Below, in pieces: positions 35,301 through 46,640 of a DNA stretch of 64,000 nucleotides. This DNA comes from Adenophora triphylla var. japonica (lineage: Eukaryota > Streptophyta > Magnoliopsida > Asterales > Campanulaceae), in assembly GCA_022495995.1 (NCBI GenBank), contig JAFEMH010000523.1, positions 449,501 through 513,500 on the forward strand. Direction: 5' to 3'. The position numbers and the translations under genes were made by a program. Each line of letters starts with the position of its first letter. Within the stretch, counting starts at the first letter, position 1. Below the pieces are notes generated by a model that worked only from the letters and a program-made list of their open reading frames with translations, was not told the DNA's origin and did no database searches.

Positions 35301-38300
35301 AATTGATTGTCGATATGTCTCTGCGTGTGAAGCTATGTGGAGGATTTTCGGATTCGACATACATTATCGGACCCCTCCTGTTGAGCGCTTGGCTTTTCAC
35401 TTGGAGGGTGACCATAGTATCCCCTTCAAGGACGGAGACTTTCTTCCTGATGTTTTGGATAAAGCGACAGTTAAAGAATCTCAATTTATAAAGTGGATGG
35501 ATGGAGTATAACAGTATTCATTCAGAGGCTCGGAAATATAAATACTGTGAATTTCCTCATCATTTCGTATGGGATAAAACTAAACGTGAATGGCGTCTGA
35601 GGAAAGATAAACATTTTGCAGTGGGGCGTATTTATCATGTTCCAATGAATTGCGGAGAATTGTATTACCTCAGGATAATGTTGAATCATGTAGCAGGTCC
35701 CATGGAATTCAAGGATTTGAGAACTGTAAATCGCGTTGTTCATCCCGATTTCAAATCTACATGTTACGCTCTGGAATTATTAGATGATGACAAGGAATAT
35801 GTTGATGGAATTATAGAAGCGAGTCATTGGAGGTTGCCCGATAGTCTGAGAAGACTATTTTCTATGTTGCTACTATCTAATAGTATGTCGAATCCGGGAG
35901 AGGTATGGGAGAAGACTTGACACTTATTATCTGATGATATAGAGTACAAGGATCGGAAGATGCACGATAATTCGGGTATTCCGTCCCATGTTTACATATT
36001 TGTTTTACAATAAATATCAATTATGATTTTATTTCTACTTTACAGTTATAGAATATGATTCTATATATTTATCTATATTAATATATTTATTTTGTTTTTT
36101 ATAATTTCAGGTTTGAAATTAATTAATGAACAGGTCCAGAATCTTGCTTTGACGGAAATTGAGAAGTTACTGATCGAGAATTGCAGCAGTCTTCATAAAT
36201 TTAAAGACATGCCTAAACCGGTGGGCAATGTCATTGGTGATGCGATAAATAAGCTCATTCTAGATGAGACATCTTATGACATTGATGAGATGAAAGCTGA
36301 GCACTTCAGATTACATCCTCAGTTAACAGTCGAGCAAAAGAGTGTTTATGATAAGATTATATCGGCTGTTGATCGAGGAAACGGTGGTGTGTTTTTCCTC
36401 TATGGTTATGGTGGTACGGGAAAGACCATCCTATGGAAAACACTGTGTTCTGCATTAAGGAGCAGGAGAGATATTGTTCTTCCTGTTGCTTCCAGTGGCA
36501 TAGCTTCATTGCTCCTTCCGAAAGGTAGGACCGCGCATTCTAGGTTCGGTATCCCGATACATGTAAACGAAAGCTCAACTTACAGTAAACTAAAGTCGGG
36601 TACGGATGAGGCAGCACTTCTACAGAAAACCAAACTAATTATATGGGACGAAGCTCCAATGGCTCATAAACATTGTTTTGAGGCTCTCGATCGTAGCTTC
36701 CGAGATATTATTCGTACACCCGAGGGGAGATATTCCAATAAACCATTTGGTGGTTTAGTTATTGTATTCGGTGGTGACTTCAGACAGATTTTACCTGTTG
36801 TTCCTAAAGGGATTAGGCATGATATTGTGCATGCTGCACTCTGTTCATCCAAAATATGGAATGACTGTGAGATTCTCAGATTGACGCATAATATGAGATT
36901 GCAAGTAATTCTTAAATAGCCTTTATTCATCTACTTAAATATTTTTATTTCAATTTAAGTAATTTGTATATATTTAACTTAATGTAGGGTGATTCTACTT
37001 CTCATAATTCCGAAGAGATCAGAGATTTCGCTCAGTGGCTCTTGAGTGTCGGAGATGGGATTGCCGATGGAGATAATGCTGGGGAAATTGACATTAACCT
37101 TCCTGATGATATATTGATTCGTGAGGCTTCAGATCCTATTGCAAAAATAGTCGAATCTATATATCCTGACTTATTGCAAAATAAGGATGTCGAAGGATTC
37201 TTTCAGACTAGAGCTGTGCTTGCTCCAACAAATGAGATTGTCGATAACATAAATGATTATATCATGTCACTCTTTTCGGGAGATGAAGTTGAATATATGA
37301 GTTCTGATGCCATTTGTAAGGATGAGGATGATGAAAATGGTGCTGAAGATATATTCCCACCTGAATTTCTAAACACTATCAAGTGTTCTGGATTGGCAAA
37401 TCACATTATTAAGCTGAAGGTTGGGTGCATAGTAATGCGTTTGAGAAATCTTGATCAAGCTGCTGAATTGTGTAACGGCACCAGAATGATTGTCACTCAA
37501 TTAGGTAAATACACTAATTTTTATATTTTTTATACATATAACTTAATACTTAATTTTATTACATATATGTAGGTAAGCACGTAGTCGAAGCCAAGATGCT
37601 TTCGGGAAAGAATGTTGGCATGAAGGTGCTTATTCCTAGAATGATAATATCTCCGTCAGATGTGACAAAATTTCCGGTAAAATTCCAAAGAAGGCAATTT
37701 TCACTCGCCGTTTCTTTTGCTATGACAATCAACAAGAGTCAGGGACAATCTCTTTCCCATGTAGGACTATATCTTTCACAACCTGTTTTCAGTCACGAAC
37801 AACTTTATGTAGCATTTTTCAGAGTAACCAGCAAGAGAGGACTTAAAGTTATTGTTTGTGATTCAGATGCTCAAACATATGACAAGACGCTGAATGTAGT
37901 CTACAAGGAAGTTTTCGACAGATTCTGAGAATTTATGTCGCACAATTTGTGGTTAAACAAAAGTATTGCAATTTCTTATTATTTTCTTTGTTTTTATTTT
38001 GTTTTTCTTTAAATATATAATATAGGGGATGGAAGAGATTATGTTGACACTTAGGCACCCACTATTAAACTCACGCTATTATAACTATATCTCTTCATCT
38101 TCCAAAGTTGTAACACTAAAATCTTAATAATGTTTTTTGATTAGGCAGGGACCTAACCTCCCATGATTTTATGCCGGTGAGATAGTTGTCTCAAGGGCTT
38201 TCCACGTTACATCATGTGTCAACATCTTTTTTCTGTATTAATTATACTTCTAATATCCGCTACATTGATTATCAATTTCGATTTATATTGTTACTTAAAA

Positions 38301-38383
38301 ATCAATTAAAACACATAAATAATTATTTACTTAATAAAAAAAAATTATTCACCGTCAGATACCGACGAGTTACTGACTACTAG
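32344..38383 (+). mobile_element. Autonomous-type Helitron (about 6.0 kb; 5' end tentative)
   Basis: It encodes the full Rep/helicase protein of plant Helitrons. The 3' end is proposed at CTAG (38380-38383), followed by T, with a GTCAG...CTGAC stem (38354-38377) just upstream, as expected for a Helitron terminus. The 5' end is proposed at TC (32344, TCTATATGTATG) after an A; this is the less certain end. Helitrons insert between A and T without target duplication, so the flanks give no further check. Confidence 0.8.
32510..37928 (+). pseudogene. Helitron Rep-helicase (HUH nuclease and PIF1-type helicase), near-intact with lesions
   Basis: Exons: an N-terminal part (32510-32734) with two AT-hook cores GRPRK; a zinc-ribbon-like CAKCGAMFW at 33240; a Helitron-like N region (33284-34688). 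After an intron (about 34682-34783) come the HUH site GLPHAHIL and the tyrosine pair IKYFFKYINKG (about 35221-35250), then the PIF1 helicase from 36109 with GYGGTGKT, LIIWDEAPM and VFGGDFRQILP. More introns follow at about 36904-36986 and 37505-37573, and the last exon has SFAMTINKSQGQSLSHVGLYL, stopping at 37926-37928. Lesions: a C-run frameshift near 33602, TAG after MMDT (34299), a 4-bp ATGG duplication near 35500, and TGA in the WEKT-HLL stretch (35918). Family role: rolling-circle transposition. Confidence 0.88.
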
Positions 38384-38605
38384 TTCATTTATAAAATTAA
38401 AAAATAATTAAGTAAGATGAAACTGAATCTCAAGAACAATATTTTTGTCTAAATATTAGAGATAGTCAATATCCTATCGTGACTAGGATCTCAATTGTTT
38501 AGATTCCTTTTGTACATCATAGAAAAATTATACTCTTACAAACTTTACATCTACCGTATACTTATTTACTATTTTTTTTTTTTATATATATGTTGAAAAT
38601 TAATA

Positions 38606-38882
38606 CTCCCTCCGCCCCACAATAATATGTAAACTTTTTCTATTTTGGGCGTCCCACAATAATATCTAACTTTCTCAAAATAGAAAGGAATCTTTACTAT
38701 TCCCTCCACTCATTCTCTCTCCTACATTATTTTAATACTCACATCACCATTATAATTTACTATTCTCTTCACTCATTCTCTCTCCTATTTTATTTTCACA
38801 CTCACAACACTTTCAATATAATATTTCCTCCTTAATTCCCGTGCAATACCCAAAAGTCCATAAATCTATGAGACGGAGGGAG
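38606..38882. mobile_element. Stowaway-like MITE (277 bp)
   Basis: Ends CTCCCTCCGCCCCACAATAA and reverse-complement CTCCCTCCGTCTCATAGATT, flanked by TA at 38604-38605 and 38883-38884. Confidence 0.88.
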
Positions 38883-38916
38883 TATGATTTTGCATTAACA
38901 TTTCGCTAGTTATGTA

Positions 38917-39482
38917 CTCCCTTCGTCCCAATAAAAGGTTTACCATTTTGAAGGGGTACGCAAATTAAGAAAAAAGGTTAGTGGAGAAAATATTGTGAGT
39001 ATAAAAATAAAATAGGAGAGAGAATGGTGGAGGGAATAGTAAATTTGAAAAGTGTTGTGAGTATAAAAGTGAAATAGGAGAGAGAATGAGTGAGTAAAAT
39101 AGTAAATATTCTTTGCCGTTTTAGAAAATGTGAAGCTTTTAACGAAATACTCCCTCCGTCTCACGTGAATGGACACTTATTTCCTTTTTGGGACGTCTCA
39201 CGTGAATGGACACTGCCCAAAATGGAAACAAATATTCACTATTCCACCCACTCATTCTATCTCCTACTTCACTTTTACACTCACAACATTCTCTCTCCTA
39301 ACTATTCCTCCAACACATTCTCTCTCCTATTTAATTCTTCATACTCACAAACACCTCCTCCATCTATTTCTCTCTCCTACTTTTCCTTAATTCCCACACC
39401 CATAGAGTTAGTGCCTATTCACATGGGACGGAGGGAGTATCTGTTTTGACAATTGGTGAAGCTTTTATTAGAACGGAGGGAG
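38917..39482. mobile_element. Outer Stowaway-like MITE split by another MITE
   Basis: Ends CTCCCTTCGTCCCAATAAAA and reverse-complement CTCCCTCCGTTCTAATAAAA, flanked by TA at 38915-38916 and 39483-39484. Without the nested copy it is about 278 bp, the same length class as the copies at 29825 and 38606. Confidence 0.85.
39150..39437. mobile_element. Nested Stowaway-like MITE (288 bp)
   Basis: Ends CTCCCTCCGTCTCACGTGAA and reverse-complement CTCCCTCCGTCCCATGTGAA, TA at 39148-39149 and 39438-39439. It is the same length and subgroup as the 5331 copy. Confidence 0.88.
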
Positions 39483-39618
39483 TATAGTACAACTAAAACG
39501 GATCTAGATGACAATAGCAAGTTCATGTGACAATTATACGTAAAAAAGTGCATTACTTCGTAACATTATCCTCTCTACATCTGTCCTTTCTCCTTCTTCT
39601 CTTGAAATGATTGATTTT

Positions 39619-40112
39619 TGTTGTGCAGTCGCAGTGAAAGCTATGAACAATAACTAAGAACACACACAAACAAGCAATTGAGAAATCGAAAGAGAAAGAG
39701 ATGTAATTAGGATTTTGAACTTTGCCTCTGTATTATTATGTGCTATGTCTTACTCCATTTACATAGGATTACAAACTATATATATAGCTACAAACCCTAG
39801 CCCACTAAGACCAAATAATACAAAGAACCCGTCAGCCCAAAACCCTTTCTGACGCTGCGAGGCACCTGCCTCAAGGAAAATCAGGTGCCCGCCTGGGATG
39901 TCGCCAAGCCACGGCCAACCTTCTGCCCATGATGCGCCCGCCTCAGCCAGGCCATGCGGTCGCCTCAAAGCAACCATCCATGACCCCCAGCTTCGGCCAC
40001 CCAGGCGCTCGCCCCAGCATCGCCATGCGACCGCCTCAAGGCTCCCACCATACGGCTCCAGCTGCTGCCACTCAGGCGTCCGCCTCGGTCCAGGTGAGAC
40101 GCCCGCCTCGAC
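39619..40112 (-). repeat. Inverted, incomplete Copia LTR
   Basis: It reads as the reverse complement of 42558-43044. The outermost U3 bases (about 30 bp beginning TGTAGGATGATG) are missing at the junction with pol. It includes the GC-rich stretch with repeated GAGGCGGGCGCCT-like units. Confidence 0.88.
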
Positions 40113-40469
40113 TTGGGTTTGAAGACATGGCTCCGTATGTTCTTGTTCTTAGTACTGGAGACCCAAGTACTTTTAAGGAGACAATAAACAGTTCAGAAAA
40201 GGATAAGTGGATAACTGCTATGGCGGAGGAGATGGAGTCATTGTACAAGAACAATACATGGGAATTGGTGGAGCTTCCTAAAGGGAAGCGTGCTATTGGT
40301 TGCAAGTGGGTCTTTAAGCGTAAAGAAGCAGTATCAGAAAAAGAGGGGGAAAAGTTCAAGGCTCGATTGGTAGCAAAGGGGTACTTGCAGCGAGAGGGGG
40401 TGGATTATAATGAGATTTTTTTGCCTGTTGTGAGGCACACTTCTATTCTAATTGTGTTGGGTCTTGTAG

Positions 40470-41189
<720 letters not shown>

Positions 41190-42509
41190 TCTTGTAGCTC
41201 ACTATGATTTGGTGTTGGAGCAGATGGATGTGAAAACTGCGTTTCTACTCGGTGAGTTTGATGAGCAGATTTTCATGGAGCAACCACATGGGTTCACGGA
41301 GCCCGGGCAGGAGTGTTTGATTTGTAAATTGAAGAAGTCACTTTATGGGCTGAAGCAGTCTCCGAGACAGTGGTACACTAGATTTGATTCCTACATGGTA
41401 CGTATTGGCTACAAGCGTTGTGAGTATGATTGCTGCGTGTATGTGAAGAGCCTTGATGATGGCTCATATATTTTTTTTGTTACTGTATGTGGATGATATG
41501 CTTATCGCTGGTAGAAGCAAGAACGAGGTCAATAAGTTGAAGGCCTTGTTGAGTAGAGAGTTTGACATGAAGAATTTGGGGAAAGCCAAGAAAATTCTTG
41601 GGATGGAGATTCACCGAGACAGGAAATCTAGGAGATTGTGGTTGTCTCAAGCCGGATATGTGGAGAAGGTGTTGGAGAGGTTCAATATGTGGGATGCAAA
41701 ACCTGTGAAGACACCATTGGCGAGTCATTTTAATTTATCTGCCTTAGATTCCCCGAGTTCTACTGAAAAAATTCAGAATATGTCGAAGGTTTCCTATGCA
41801 AGCGCAGTGGGATGTCTCATGTATGCTATGGTTTGCACTAGGCCAGATTTGGCGCAAGCTATTAGTGTGGTTAGTAAGTTTATGGCGAATCCGGGTAAAC
41901 AATATTGGGAAGCAGTTAAGTGGGTTCTTAGATACTTGAAGGGCACTATGGATTATGGCATCATGTTTGGAGGTAAGAGTGAGGAGCTTTCTGTTGTGGG
42001 ATATGTTGATTCAGATTATGCGGGTGACTTGGATCGGAGGAGATCGACTACGGAATATGCATTTACCCTTGCAGGTGGTCCTATATGTTGGAGGTCTATG
42101 ATTCATTCCATCATTGCATTGTCTACAACGGAAGCAAAGTACATGGCAGCGGTTGAAGCTGCAAAGGAAGCCTTATGGCTTCAGGGTTTGTTCAACGAAT
42201 TGGGTATTCAGCAAGATGGAGTGAATTTGCTTTGTGACAGCCAAAGTGCGATTTTTCTGGCAAAGAATCATATTTATCATCAACGGACGAAACATAATGA
42301 TGTTTGGTTTCACAATATTAGGGAGTTGATTGATATGGGTGAGGTTGTGCTAGAGAAGGTTCACACTACGGAGAATGATGCTGATATGTTGATGAAGCCG
42401 GTTACTACTGACAAGTTCAAGCATTGCTTAAATTTGTTACACATCTCTAGCTGTTAGAGATAGGGCGTTTCGAGCCGATTCCTTGTATCCTCTTTTGGAT
42501 TTAGTGAAT

Positions 42510-42527
42510 ACTCGCCAAGGTGGAGAT
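42510..42527 (+). other. Polypurine tract of the first Copia element
   Basis: Purine-rich CAAGGTGGAGAT directly precedes the TGTAGG start of the LTR. Confidence 0.65.
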
Positions 42528-43044
42528 TGTAGGATGATGATGGCTCGTATTCTGAAGCCGAGGCGGGCGCCTCACCTGGGCCGAGGCGGACGCCTGAGTG
42601 GCAGCAGCTGGGGCCGTATGGTGGGAGCCTTGAGGCGGCCGCATGGCGATGCTAGGGCGAGCGCCTGGGTGGCCGAAGATGGGGGTCTTGGATGGTTGCT
42701 TTAAGGCGGCCGCATGGCCTGACTGAGGCGGGCGCATCATGGGCAGAAGGTTGGCCGTGGCTTGGCGACATCCCAGGCGGGCGCCTGATTTTCCTTGAGG
42801 CGGGCACCTCGCGGCGTCAGGAAGGGTTTTGGGCTGACGGGTTCTCTGTATTATTTGGTCTTAGTGGGCTAGGGTTTGTAGCTATATAGATAGTTTGTAA
42901 TCCTATGTAACTGGAGTAAGACATAGCACATAATAATACAGAGGCAAAGTTCAAAACCCCAATTACATCTCTTTCGATTTCTCAATTACTTGTTTGTGTG
43001 TGTTCTTAATTATTGTTCATAATTTTCGCTGCAACTGCACAACA
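42528..43044 (+). repeat. 3' LTR of the first Copia element
   Basis: 517 bp, TGTAGG...CACAACA. The U3 part is very GC-rich, with many AGGCGGGCGCCT / GCGGCCGC-like palindromes. The U5 part is ordinary AT-rich sequence. Confidence 0.9.
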
Positions 43045-43069
43045 GTTTTTTAATAGACAAATAACTACA

Positions 43070-43086
43070 AATATATATATATATAT

Positions 43087-43155
<69 letters not shown>
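43070..43155. repeat. (AT)n microsatellite
   Basis: An AT run with a short ACATACAT interruption, just beyond the Copia LTR. Confidence 0.95.
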
Positions 43156-43158
<3 letters not shown>

Positions 43159-43600
43159 TTTTCAATTCTTATCAAATACAAAAATGTATTTATTAATGTC
43201 TAAACATGCAACATTTTTTTTAGTTTTCAAACAATGCAATGGTTTTGTTTATTTCACTAATGGGGTTAAAAACTCATAACTGAATTTTAATGTGCCGAAT
43301 GAGGTGCTAAAATTTAAACTAAGTGCTAATAAAAAAGTAATTTTCTGTTATACCATCATCCTCTCAAACACCTCCATCAAACCATTTAAACCGAGAACCA
43401 ACCGTTGTCAAACAATCACCATTATGCCACTATAATTATAGTTGAGGGAGGAGGGGTGCAAAGAAAGATTTGGGATCAAGAGGAGGGGATGTGATAAAGG
43501 ATGAAGGGGGAGGCAAAGGGTCAGGTGGTTAGAGACCAGAGAAGGGGGCAAAGCTTGTGAGGGTGGAGGCGAGGCTGGGGAAGAGGGGTAAAGGACATAA
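43156..43600. other. Intergenic stretch without a gene
   Basis: The second half is purine-rich (GGAGGGG-type). The same purine-rich sequence continues past the second Copia element from 51442, so this was one stretch before that insertion. Nothing coding was recognised. Confidence 0.5.
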
Positions 43601-44947
43601 TGTTGGTGTAATGCCCTAGGCTTTAGTTATGTTTAACTGAAAAACCGTTATGTATCATCTTTATCGTTTATGTTTATTATTTGATTATTATATAGTTTGC
43701 ATATTTATTGTAATAATCTCCGTCCCTAATTATTAAGAGAATAATTAGTATAATTGTCAATAGATAATCATGTGATGATTATATGCATTGAAATTATGAG
43801 TACTTGTTAGAGAACAAGTGGCTGGACATGACCCGCATGAGATTTATGACATGGTCAAGTGTCATAAGTAAATCTCATAAGGTTACTTCATTTAATCCCT
43901 AGACCTGAGATTATCATGTCCTTACATGTGATGAAAAGTCATGTTTGATTTTAGTCAAACGATATCTTAACACGATATCTATAAAGGCTATCTTTGGCAT
44001 GATCAGATTCATGATGGGAAGGATGATAAGTCAAGATGGAATTTGTCCCTCAAAAGAGAGATGTTTTGTTTGGGCCCCTCGATGAGTGATAATGATGAAA
44101 GTGTATGGCCGTACCCCAATATGATTGGAATTATCATTATACTCAAGGAATCGAGAAAGCATTGAATATAGACAAGTTGACAATGACCATGACTTGTGTT
44201 CAATATAACATCGTGAGACAAAAGGAGAAATGGAAGTACACCGTTGGAAATGTGAACTCTTACGTTACATTATTTGGGTAGACATAATGGCTTGCTAGAG
44301 TCCGCTTATGTCTTATGAGGTTCGATATGATCGAACTCATTGCCAACATAATGTAATCCTATTGGGTCACACACAACTAGAATGAATTGGTTAAACCGGA
44401 GGAAGAATGATTGAGAGTTTCAGTATCTGGCTATATATGTCACGCGACATATTAAGCCAATGGCTTAATATACCGCGCGACATAATAGGCCCGTACGCGA
44501 TTTGACAGCCTGTCTCTCCTAATATGATTAGGAGAGGTATTTCTACTATTGTAGTATAAATACAAGGGTTCTGTCAGACCTAAAAAGCTAGCCGAAATTT
44601 TTCAAGCGAAATTCATAATTAAATACTCTCAATATTCTTCAAGGTTTAGATCTAGCAATCATCAAGAAGTTGTTCTTGGATTCATTCAAAGGTGTGGATA
44701 CCGAAAGAGGGTCTTCGCTCGTTCATCGATCAAGGCCTAGAGTTCAAGCAAGTTGAAGAACGAAGTTTGTGATTCGATATCACATAATCAAAATCGTTCG
44801 ATAGCTCAAGACCGAAAAGCGTTTCAAGGTTGGTTTAATTCTATCTCATAGGAATTTGATTTAATTGTATAGAACGGATCCTAGGGCTTCTTGGGTTTTA
44901 TGTTTTAATGCTTAATTCCGCTGCGCATGGACCCGTAAAACCCAACA
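43601..44947 (+). repeat. 5' LTR of the second Copia element
   Basis: 1,347 bp. By hand count it differs from the 3' LTR at about 19 sites, nearly all transitions. It contains two CGCGACATA motifs near 44442 and 44474. Confidence 0.95.
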
Positions 44948-44948
44948 G

Positions 44949-44960
44949 TGGTATCAGAGC
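44949..44960 (+). other. Primer-binding site (initiator tRNA-Met)
   Basis: TGGTATCAGAGC, a full 12-base match to the usual initiator tRNA-Met site, begins 1 bp after the LTR. Confidence 0.92.
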
Positions 44961-46640
44961 CCCGTTCGTATGATTAAGTTTGAATTAACATGCTAGGTTT
45001 AAGATATAAATTGTTTATATGCTTATTGCATGTTTTGTATGCGATAGAATTTTTAATTGTTTATGTGAAACAATGTGAAAATCATTTTCGAATTATGCTG
45101 AATTAAATCTGTAAAAGGCTGTTTTATGTGATTTAATTGGTTGTAATCTGTATTGGTTCGAATCTGGAAATCCTGTAACCTGGCTGCTTAAGTCGCGCAA
45201 CATATTGAGCCATGTGGAATTCTGGTTATCTGGCCTGTTAGGTCGCGCGACATATCAAGCCTCTGGCTGATGTTGTCACGCGACATAATAAGCCAAAACT
45301 GGGCAGAATCAGTTTGTTTAATTTTTTTGCTATTCTGTGATTGTGTTTACAATCTGATATGTTCATATGAAAATCTGGATGTTATAAAATTGAGTTTATA
45401 ATGCCATGCTAGATTGATTCATTGATATGCATGATTAATTGATTAAAATGTGATTTTAATAATTATTGCGATGCATGAATTATTTGTTCTTAAGTGTTAA
45501 GAATTTTATTAGATGTTTAGTTGAAACATTGAATTGTGATTTTCTAAAATGTTTAGTTGAAACATTGCATTATAGTTTCCTAATATGTTTAGATTTAGAC
45601 ATTGTAAATTTTGGATTTTATGATTGTTTATGGAAACAAGTCATAATTACGCGAAATTTTAAAAGGAAACTAATTGTTTATAAAAGGTAGTGATTATGTT
45701 GCCAAATCAGAGTTGATTTCTAATTGTGCATGACTAGGAGAGTTCTGTCTAAGGAAGAGTTGGTACTTAAGTAGTCCTTGTGGCTCACCTATCTTCCTGG
45801 GAACTTACCTGGTGCATGATTATGACTATCTTTGCTGATATGCTTATAATCCACCTTAAAGAACCTTCATTTAACTTTTAAGTTCTTTATGCCAATCCAT
45901 GATTTAAACACTTGAGACCACTCGGATAGTTTTGGGTGGGCTTGCCATAGCAAGGTGCTTTGATTCTATTCCGTTTGCGAGCAAGATGAGGAAATGGTGG
46001 TTCCTATACGTTTAAAATGGATGAACTTAATTGGGTTATCAAAATGGTTTTGGACCCAAGACATAAGATGAGATTAAAATATGCTTAGAAATATGATGTC
46101 TTAAATAAATCTCATAAAAGATCCTAAGAGTCATATACGATATGATTGATGTTTTCTACCTAATTAGTTTAATCTTGAGCGGTGCGCCATAGCGTACTTG
46201 AGATTAAATTAAAGTTGGATCTTAGCCCATTAAATGCATATTATGCTTATTTGCATTGAAAGGTGTATGATTTAGTGGGAGTATTTGTAAAATACATTAT
46301 TTGCTCTTAGATGATAAATGCGTTGATATTGATATGTGTTCATATAATTTGTATATTTTGTTGTAGAAGTAGCATTACATAATGATAATTGCGATTTGTC
46401 CTTATGAAGGACAAAGTTCGAAAGGAATGATACAAATAATTTTGATTGGATCAAAAAGCCTAAAGAATGGTTCTTAGGTAAATGTGTTCGTTCTTAACGA
46501 GAATCCGTTCCTACTGAACCCATTGCAAATGTTGCAAAGGGCAAATAAGGAAGCAACATTAGAAGCATAGTGATGATTCTGACAATATTGCTTGCCTTGT
46601 ATTTGCCACCGTGTTTAAAGGCTCTTATGAAGAACCTTGA
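44961..46640 (+). other. Long non-coding leader of the second Copia element
   Basis: About 1.7 kb with no recognisable gag N-terminus. It carries three further [C/A]GCG[C/A][G/A]ACATA motifs followed by AGCC (45193, 45243, 45277), like those in the LTR. Confidence 0.6.

Noticed and set aside
44009..44221. 70-aa minus-strand frame present twice (also 50498-50710)
   Set aside because: It repeats only because it lies in both LTRs of the second Copia element; no sign of coding constraint.
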